A DNA stretch of 36,205 nucleotides, taken from contig CALVEA010000022.1 of assembly GCA_944326455.1 (NCBI GenBank), positions 1 to 36,205 on the forward strand, written 5' to 3'. Position 1 is the stretch's first letter, and each line of letters starts with the position of its first letter. A model generated the notes under the pieces. It worked only from the letters and a program-made list of their open reading frames with translations. It did not search any database and was not told where the DNA came from. This document shows, piece by piece, positions 31,626 to 36,205 of the stretch. A program made the translations under genes and the position numbers. Origin of the DNA: Candidatus Gastranaerophilales bacterium (lineage in GTDB: Bacteria > Cyanobacteriota > Vampirovibrionia > Gastranaerophilales > Gastranaerophilaceae).

Positions 31626-31637
31626 ACACCAATTATA

Positions 31638-32267
31638 TCAGTAACAAATTATTTTGTACTCGCATGGGCAGGAATCTTTTCCTTTTTGAAATTCGTCATG
31701 CTCAATTTTAGATGCAGTCTCAATAAGTTTATTCTCGTATTCTTTTTTTAATTCAGGTGTCAATTCTACTGCAAATTCTTTTTTGTTTTTCAAATCCAGA
31801 TAGACAAAAGTTATGTTATCAGTATTAAAAAATTTGCTAACCGCAAGTAAATATATCATCGTTTGATAATCATACTTAGCATTTTTAGGAACAGCTCCGG
31901 TTTTGTAATCCAGGATATAATATTTTTCATTATCTTTTACAAGTGCATCAAGCCGTCCGCCGAAAAAATGAGTCCCTATTTTTGCTGTCAGATTGTACTC
32001 TGTTTCAACCGTTTCTAATCCGAAATATTTAACTTCTTTTAGATATTCCCAAACCTCTTTTTCCTTAGAACTCAATGATAATTCCATTTTGTCTATGGTT
32101 TCATTTCTTAAATAGTATGACGCAAGAGCATGAATATTTTTACCGAACTCGAACTTTTCATCATCTACCGGCATTTGAATATTTTTTACATATTTAAAAT
32201 AGAACTTCTTAGGACAAAGTTCAAAAGTTTTAAGCATGTTTGGTGAAAATGACTGAAATTGAGACAT
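31638..32267 (-). CDS. PD-(D/E)XK nuclease with Cas4/AddB-like Fe-S cysteines
   Basis: 209 residues. The RecB-family nuclease core shows a conserved His in GKNIHAL (H46), GGRLDALV (D107) and LDYKTG (D120, K122). A Cys at 18 (FELCPKKF) and three Cys at the very C-terminus (CPCEYKIIC: C200, C202, C208) match the split four-cysteine 4Fe-4S arrangement of Cas4 and AddB. No cas genes or CRISPR array are in the window and no helicase domain is present, so a stand-alone DNA-repair role is more likely than a CRISPR role. It lies 3 bp after the PfkB kinase gene, in the same operon. Confidence 0.85.
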   Translation of the reverse strand: MSQFQSFSPNMLKTFELCPKKFYFKYVKNIQMPVDDEKFEFGKNIHALASYYLRNETIDKMELSLSSKEKEVWEYLKEVKYFGLETVETEYNLTAKIGTHFFGGRLDALVKDNEKYYILDYKTGAVPKNAKYDYQTMIYLLAVSKFFNTDNITFVYLDLKNKKEFAVELTPELKKEYENKLIETASKIEHDEFQKGKDSCPCEYKIICY

Positions 32268-32270
32268 AAG

Positions 32271-33314
32271 TTATCCTAACAAGTAAGTATAATCAGGCTT
32301 AGCGTTCAATTTTTCTTCAATTTCTTCAAAGGTTAAAAGTCCTTCTGTTGCGCCGAACTTTGAAACTACAGAAGAAGAGTTGACAGAAGCGTACATGAGA
32401 GATTTGCCGATATCCAGTCTTGTTCTGCCAAGTGCAGCGCAGAATGTTGAAGCGAAGGAATCACCGGCACCCAGTGTTGAAACAACTTCCGAAGGATACG
32501 GTTCGCAGAAATAGAACTGTCTTCCGTCGTACGCGTAAGCGCCCCGTCCGCCATCTGTAATAACTACTATTTGGTAATCTTTAACCTTCAAAGTTTTAAG
32601 CATTTCTTTAACATCAACATGAATAAGTTCATGCGAGAATTTTTCTGTTTTAGTATCCGGTCTGACCTTAATCCCTGTTGCCATAGAAGCTTCTTCTTTA
32701 TTCATAACAACAATGTGAGCAGAAGATAGAATTTTTTTAATATGTTCAAATCCTCTTTTTAAGCTGGTGGAGCCGGCATTAAAGCATATTTTTGTGTTAT
32801 GTTTGTGCGCATATTCAACAAGAGGTTCCAGTACTTTGTTAGATTCTCCGTTAAGCGGAGCAATGTAAAGGAAATCGGCATCTTTTATTGCTTCAAAATT
32901 TATTTCATTTTCAGTTATATGAGCATTGGCGCCCCTGTGAGCAAGAACGGTTCTGTCTCCCTGAAAACTAACGAGAATAATAGAAAATCCTGTAGAAGTG
33001 TCTTCTTTCTGTATAATATTATCGAGTTTTACATTTTGAGTTTTAAAAAAATCCAGAATACCGTCAGAATAGATATCTTTACCGATTTTAAATATAGCTG
33101 AGGTATCAAAACCGAGATGTCCGAAGTTGCATGCCGTATTTATACCGCCCCCGCCGACTTTAGAAGAGAATGTTGTAATATCAATTTTAGCTCCGTACGG
33201 GTAGCTCATAAAGTCAGAACTGTGGTCTTTTGTAAACACAGAAACAATGTTGGCTTCATCACATTCTACAAATACATCCATAGTGGCACTTCCTATTGTA
33301 ATAATCTTAGTCAT
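32271..33314 (-). CDS. PfkB-family sugar/nucleoside kinase
   Basis: 347 residues. Ribokinase fold with the N-terminal GSATMDVFV, the glycine-rich substrate motif KVGGGGINTACNFGHLG (52-67) and the C-terminal signature STLGAGDSFAST (279-290, catalytic Asp285). The usual DTTGAGD is here STLGAGD. The substrate (ribose, adenosine, fructose phosphate or other) cannot be set from these motifs. GGAGAAG lies 6 nt upstream of ATG. First gene of a four-gene minus operon with the nuclease, tatD and tlyA. Confidence 0.88.
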   Translation of the reverse strand: MTKIITIGSATMDVFVECDEANIVSVFTKDHSSDFMSYPYGAKIDITTFSSKVGGGGINTACNFGHLGFDTSAIFKIGKDIYSDGILDFFKTQNVKLDNIIQKEDTSTGFSIILVSFQGDRTVLAHRGANAHITENEINFEAIKDADFLYIAPLNGESNKVLEPLVEYAHKHNTKICFNAGSTSLKRGFEHIKKILSSAHIVVMNKEEASMATGIKVRPDTKTEKFSHELIHVDVKEMLKTLKVKDYQIVVITDGGRGAYAYDGRQFYFCEPYPSEVVSTLGAGDSFASTFCAALGRTRLDIGKSLMYASVNSSSVVSKFGATEGLLTFEEIEEKLNAKPDYTYLLG

Positions 33315-33501
33315 ATATCTTCTCCAACTGCTTATATTTACTGTATATCATTATTTTATTATAAAAATGAGTACAAAATTTAATGTAAATAAATGTAAAA
33401 ATATGAATCAAGCATGGTGTAATTTTTATAGAGTTAATCTATAATGTTTGTATACAAGGATATGTGAGAAATATATAAGTTTGGCAAAGAAAAGGGGTAA
33501 G

Positions 33502-33583
33502 TGCTCTTTGGCGTGTCTGCTGTGTATTTTGAACAGAAAAGTATAGTAAAAAGATTAGGGATTAATTTAAGGAACAAAGAGCA
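33502..33583 (+). promoter_or_regulatory. Long-range inverted repeat in the flagellin leader
   Basis: TGCTCTTTG (33502-33510) and CAAAGAGCA (33575-33583) are perfectly complementary across 64 nt. The right arm ends about 22 nt before the flagellin ATG and just upstream of its ribosome site (GGAAAGG, 33592-33598). TATAAT at 33440-33445 is a possible -10 with no convincing -35, which would place this stem in the mRNA leader. Confidence 0.5.
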
Positions 33584-33605
33584 ACTTGTTCGGAAAGGTT
33601 GAGAG

Positions 33606-34622
33606 ATGGCTCTTACAATTAACACAAACATTTCGTCATTAATCGCACAACGCAGTTTAAACAGTGCGACAGATTCTTTAAACACTGCACTTGAAAGAAT
33701 GACAACCGGTTACAAAATTAACAGTGCATCAGATGACGCAGCCGGCTATTCAATTGCAAAGTTATGGGAAACACAATTAGGTTCATTAGATGTAGCAGCA
33801 GACAACGCAGCAACAGGTATTGACCTTCTGACAACAGCAGAAGAAACTTATTCATTGTTGACAGACCACTTACAGAGAGTAAGAGACTTGACAGAACAAG
33901 CTGCTAACGGAACTTACGGTTCAGCATCGTTGAAGGCTATTCAGTCAGAAATTAGCGCAAGATTACAGGAAATCAACCGTATTTCTGCAAACGGAGAATT
34001 CAACGGTATTAAACTTATGGCATACAATATGGACGGTACCGGCAACGAAGACGTTGGTATAACTGATGCCGGAATCAATCTTCAAGTAGGTTTGTATGCA
34101 GATTCAAATAGTGTTATTACACTTGATGTAGGATTGTTTGCAAACGCAAGCTTAAGCGGGTTATTCTCAGAGATGGAAGGCACATCATCAACCGGATTGT
34201 CATTAGGTGATTTAATTACCAATGCCGGAGGAAGCATAGATGCACTTGGTGACGAAGCTAATATTGAAGCATTTGCTGCTGCATGTTCTGGTCTTGTATA
34301 CAATCCGGATGACGGAACTTTCACAATGCAAACAGATGGCGAAAGCGGAGCTAAGGAAATGCTTGGTTTCATTGACTCAGCGATTGATGAAATTTCGTCT
34401 AGGGTAACTGCAATCGGTGCTGTACAAAACCGTGTTGAATCTGCAATTTCATCACTTGATGTACAGTCACAGAACTTAACTTCTTCATTATCAACATTGC
34501 AAGATGCTGATGTAGCGGAAGAAGCGTCAAATTATGTATCAGCTCAAATTTTGCAGCAGGCATCAGCAACATTATTGTCGACTGCCAACCAGCTGCCGAG
34601 TATAGCATTGAATTTGGTATAA
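33606..34622 (+). CDS. fliC: Flagellin
   Basis: 338 residues; filament subunit exported by the flagellar type III system. The N-terminal D0/D1 region (MALTINTNISSLIAQRSLN, GYKINSASDDAAGYSIA, RVRDLTEQAANGTY) and C-terminal D1/D0 region (SRVTAIGAVQNRVES, ADVAEEASNYVSAQILQQAS) are classic. The middle (about 140-250) is short, so surface domains are minimal. An unusual feature is a cysteine in the variable region (C227, in AFAAACSGL). GGAAAGGTTGAGAG precedes ATG. No other flagellar gene is in the window. A terminator follows. Confidence 0.96.
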   Translation: MALTINTNISSLIAQRSLNSATDSLNTALERMTTGYKINSASDDAAGYSIAKLWETQLGSLDVAADNAATGIDLLTTAEETYSLLTDHLQRVRDLTEQAANGTYGSASLKAIQSEISARLQEINRISANGEFNGIKLMAYNMDGTGNEDVGITDAGINLQVGLYADSNSVITLDVGLFANASLSGLFSEMEGTSSTGLSLGDLITNAGGSIDALGDEANIEAFAAACSGLVYNPDDGTFTMQTDGESGAKEMLGFIDSAIDEISSRVTAIGAVQNRVESAISSLDVQSQNLTSSLSTLQDADVAEEASNYVSAQILQQASATLLSTANQLPSIALNLV

Positions 34623-34681
34623 TTTGACTAATATTAAGTATAAATATTAATTTGTTGTTGATTGGGATATGTACTTATATC

Positions 34682-34710
34682 GGGCTTGATTTATCAAGCC
34701 CTTTTATTTT
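34682..34710 (+). terminator. Terminator of flagellin
   Basis: GGGCTTGA (34682-34689), loop TTTA, TCAAGCCC (34694-34701), then TTTTATTTT. Confidence 0.9.
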
Positions 34711-34767
34711 GGGTAAATTAGCTTAAGTGACTGAGTGATTAAGTGATTAAGTGAAAATAAACTAAAA

Positions 34768-34928
34768 TGTCATCCTGAAAGATTAGAAAAACAAACGCAA
34801 GTGTAGTTTTTCAATCTATTCAGGATCTTACCAAAACACAAGCATAATACCCGATTGGTAAGATTCTGAACAGTGCGAAAAATTAACTGTTTTAAATAAA
34901 TTAATTTTTCTGCACTTTCAGAATGACA
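34768..34928. repeat. Palindromic element with TGTCATYCTGAAAG ends (copy C)
   Basis: TGTCATCCTGAAAG at 34768-34781 and CTTTCAGAATGACA at 34915-34928 are inverted ends matching at 13 of 14 positions. Inside are two more inverted pairs: GATCTTACCAA / TTGGTAAGATTC, and AGTGCGAAAAATTAA / TTAATTTTTCTGCACT. The whole 161-bp unit can fold on itself. Confidence 0.7.
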
Positions 34929-34972
34929 GGAGTCCTATTCACTAGTTGTTCCCCCCCCCCTCCCCTTCTTAG

Positions 34973-35056
34973 CACAACTGTCCATGATAAATAATCTTCC
35001 CCCCTTATGAGGGAGGATTGAGGTGGGTGCCGGTTGTAGATAGTGATTGGTGAATA
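34973..35056 (+). repeat. GC-rich dispersed repeat, copy 1
   Basis: About 84 bp starting CACAACTGTC and containing GAGGGAGGATTGAGGTGGGT, then TTGTAGATAGTGATTGGTGA. It is closely matched by 35445-35529. A related block ends at 2588. In each case the GTAGATA end is joined directly to octamer repeats. Confidence 0.75.
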
Positions 35057-35129
35057 GGTGGCTGAGTTAATAGGTGACTAAGTGATTAGGTGAATAAGTT
35101 AATAAGTTAATAAGTGATTAAGTTAATAA
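35043..35129 (+). repeat. Degenerate 8-bp minisatellite
   Basis: A 7-bp partial unit followed by ten 8-bp units of consensus GTKAMTAA (for example GTGAATAA, GTTAATAA, GTGATTAA), directly continuing the GC-rich repeat copy 1. Confidence 0.8.
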
Positions 35130-35252
35130 GGACTTTTTCGCCCTCTCCAGTTTGGGTACTACTGTCTAGGATAATTTTGTATAAAAAACTGAAAAATGAT
35201 TAACGATATATGTTGTATGCAGAAGAAAGGCAGAAGAGGTGATAACCTAAAA

Positions 35253-35356
35253 TGTCATCCCGAACTTGTTTCGGGATCTTACCAATTTGGCGTTATAGGG
35301 TCTATCCGTTTGATAAATAAACATTAATAGATTCCGGGTCGGAGCCCGGAATGACA
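35253..35356. repeat. Dispersed element with TGTCAT...ATGACA ends (copy B)
   Basis: Starts TGTCATCCCGAAC with a TCCCGAAC/GTTTCGGGA hairpin and ends ATTCCGGGTCGGAGCCCGGAAT plus GACA with a second hairpin. The final 40 bp are identical to copy A (2724-2763). Confidence 0.75.
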
Positions 35357-35444
35357 CTCTTTTTTACACTTACTCCCATCCTTGACCTTTTGGCTTGTCG
35401 TGAAGTGAGTAAGTGACCAATTATTTTACCCTTCCCCAATTTGG

Positions 35445-35529
35445 CACAACTGTCTACGATAAATACTCTTCCTCCCTTGTGAGGGAGGATTGAGGTGGGT
35501 GCTGATTGTAGATAGTGATTGGTGAATAG
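35445..35529 (+). repeat. GC-rich dispersed repeat, copy 2
   Basis: Second copy of the 34973-35056 repeat, sharing CACAACTGTC, GAGGGAGGATTGAGGTGGGT and TTGTAGATAGTGATTGGTGA with scattered substitutions between them. Confidence 0.75.
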
Positions 35530-35594
35530 TGAATAGAAGTATACAGGAATTTTTCGTCAGAAAAATTCAGCAGTGCGGGTTTTTCTTTCTTTGG

Positions 35595-35640
35595 GAGCGT
35601 TTCTTTCTTTTTTCATCGCAAAAAAAAGAAAGAAATGCTC
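35595..35640. repeat. 19-bp near-perfect hairpin of polypyrimidine/polypurine
   Basis: 35595-35613 (GAGCGTTTCTTTCTTTTTT) pairs with 35622-35640 (18 Watson-Crick pairs plus one G-T) around an 8-nt loop. No T run follows on either strand, so it is not a simple terminator. Confidence 0.7.
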
Positions 35641-35836
35641 AAAACATTGAAGAAAATAATAACTACTCTACCTCTCCTTGAGGAGAGGGTTGGGTGAGGT
35701 GAAAAAAAATCCCGCCACACAAGCCTTTTAGTCTTCAAATGTAAATTTTTGTAACGATTTCCTAAAAAAGTGTTATTAAAACACCGAAATGTGGAATTAA
35801 GAAAATAGAGGAACACTAAGAAGAGGCACGAGCGAC

Positions 35837-35920
35837 ATGGAAGGTTCAAAACATACAGATAATAATATAACCCCAAACGCTTACACAGAGCGTGATGCAA
35901 CCGTATCGGGGGGGGGGTAA
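35837..35920 (+). CDS. Alternative upstream start frame of the surface gene (27 codons as sequenced)
   Basis: ATG at 35837 has the better ribosome site (AAGAAGAGG, 10 nt upstream). It runs through the G tract and stops at TAA directly after the tenth G. With 9 or 12 G the frame would continue into the signal peptide of the following gene, giving a protein with a long hydrophilic N-terminal extension. It is probably part of that gene in another phase state rather than a separate gene. Confidence 0.45.
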   Translation: MEGSKHTDNNITPNAYTERDATVSGGG

Positions 35921-36205
35921 ACACCTAAGAGCCAGTGTTTGCGCCTTATTAACCGCTCTTGTTCTCTCAATAACTCCTGCTGCCCACTCCGCAGGCTCGG
36001 TTGAACCTACCTACACTCCCGGATATATTCTGACACCTGTAGAGGAGCCCGGGACAAATACAATAACGAAGTTTGAATGGAGTGCAGAAGAGAACAAACT
36101 CACTGCGGTACATTATCGTGTAGACCTCACAAAGACCGAATACGGACATAAAGACGCAGCCGGAGCAACAGCATATTATTACAAATGGACAGATAACGGA
36201 AACGG
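35895..36205 (+). CDS. Surface/autotransporter-like protein, N-terminal part (3' end outside window)
   Basis: With the 10-G tract as sequenced, ATG at 35895 opens MQPYRGGGKHLRASVC, followed by a hydrophobic core ALLTALVLSITPAAHSA and a predicted signal-peptidase site before GSVEPTY. The mature part so far (PGYILTPVEEPGTNTITKFEW...) is Thr/Tyr/Asp/Glu-rich with few Cys, in the style of exported passenger domains. Homology to the 1-2448 gene is suspected from context and composition but cannot be shown, because opposite ends are visible. Only AGAG lies near this ATG, a weak ribosome site; the ATG at 35837 is the alternative start in another frame. The reading frame continues past the window end. 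Confidence 0.65.
   Translation, partial: MQPYRGGGKHLRASVCALLTALVLSITPAAHSAGSVEPTYTPGYILTPVEEPGTNTITKFEWSAEENKLTAVHYRVDLTKTEYGHKDAAGATAYYYKWTDNGN
35908..35917 (+). repeat. Poly-G tract (10 G), probable phase-variation switch
   Basis: Ten consecutive G lie between the two candidate ATGs and the signal peptide. Counts of 9/12, 10/13 and 8/11 put the signal peptide in frame with the first ATG, the second ATG or neither. In both upstream frames an out-of-phase count produces a TAA within a few codons. Homopolymer tracts of this length slip readily during replication. Confidence 0.7.

Larger units (their letters stand above)
34623..35836. other. 1.2-kb repeat-rich spacer between flagellin and a surface-protein gene
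   Basis: After the flagellin terminator this region consists of octamer arrays (34727-34760, 35043-35129), two elements with TGTCAT ends (34768-34928, 35253-35356), two copies of a GC-rich block (34973-35056, 35445-35529), a run of 10 C (34951-34960), a 19-bp hairpin (35595-35640), and a CTCTCC...GAGAGG block near 35661-35702. No protein gene is credible. TTGTAA (35749-35754), 18 nt, TTATTA (35773-35778) is a weak promoter for the next gene. Confidence 0.7.

Noticed and set aside
31638..32267. Calling the Fe-S nuclease Cas4
   Set aside because: No CRISPR array or other cas genes nearby, and the operon context is rRNA modification and nucleic acid housekeeping.
33480..33500. Sigma-54 type promoter (TTTGGCAAAG...) before flagellin
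   Set aside because: The expected TTGC element at the right distance after the GG is missing (AAAGAAAAGGGG follows).
2926..33605. Prophage or genomic island inside the central region
   Set aside because: No integrase, phage structural genes or flanking direct repeats; the region is dominated by housekeeping operons.
34721..35836. Search for tRNA genes or an att site in the repeat-rich spacer
   Set aside because: No cloverleaf, GTTCRA box or integrase was found; the palindromes are explained by dispersed repeats.
35613..35924. Minus-strand ORF of 103 codons across the poly-G tract
   Set aside because: It runs through hairpin repeats and opposite the signal peptide; its composition (Phe/Ser/Arg-rich) is typical of antisense shadows.

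Overview
The window reads as an AT-rich chromosomal segment from a Gram-negative-type bacterium. It carries lipid A synthesis (lpxA), a flagellin, autotransporter-like surface proteins, a VKOR-DsbA fusion, and several protein families I cannot assign. I associate that combination with the non-photosynthetic, cyanobacteria-related gut lineage Gastranaerophilales/Vampirovibrionia ('Melainabacteria'). This placement is an inference from gene content and protein style, not a measured phylogeny. No rRNA, tRNA, CRISPR array, integrase or complete insertion sequence was seen.

Layout. 1-2448: C-terminal part of a repeat-rich autotransporter-like surface protein. 2449-2925: repeat-rich spacer. 2926-9690: ROK glucokinase, a secreted lytic transglycosylase with a long structured leader, a STAS protein, purA, an NfnA-like flavoprotein with a small Cys-rich partner, and the operon VKOR-DsbA / queH / DUF6485-like. 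9691-11297: an intergenic sRNA candidate and a coupled pair of unknown membrane proteins. 11349-13987: a shortened dihydrolipoamide dehydrogenase, a spacer with two sRNA candidates, and lpxA. 14072-18667 (minus): unknown membrane protein, His-rich mini-ORF, GH13 enzyme and era. 18782-20455: unknown protein with translocator-like architecture. 20457-25485 (minus operon): ffh, pth, TPR protein, U32 peptidase. 25539-28307: secreted-looking unknown, DJ-1/PfpI protein and a leaderless XRE regulator. 28411-33314: TPR protein converging on a minus operon of PfkB kinase, Fe-S PD-(D/E)XK nuclease, TatD and TlyA. 33606-34622: flagellin. 34623-35836: repeat-rich spacer. 35837-36205: start of a second surface protein.

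The most interesting signals lie in the surface-protein and intergenic regions. The surface gene at the right edge has a run of 10 G just before its signal peptide, and two upstream ATGs sit in different frames. Slippage would therefore give a three-state switch: long N-terminus, short N-terminus, or off. Both surface-gene flanks contain the same dispersed elements: a composite of a GC-rich hairpin block joined to an 8-bp minisatellite, and elements with TGTCAT...ATGACA ends. The lytic transglycosylase has a good sigma-70 promoter about 200 nt upstream, and a leader closed by a perfect 7-bp long-range helix. This looks like a riboswitch-type element that I could not match to a known class. Three intergenic stretches look like G-poor small RNAs with strong terminators.

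Most other genes are housekeeping and are confidently named: purA, lpxA, era, ffh, pth, queH, tlyA, tatD, lpd, ROK kinase and flagellin.
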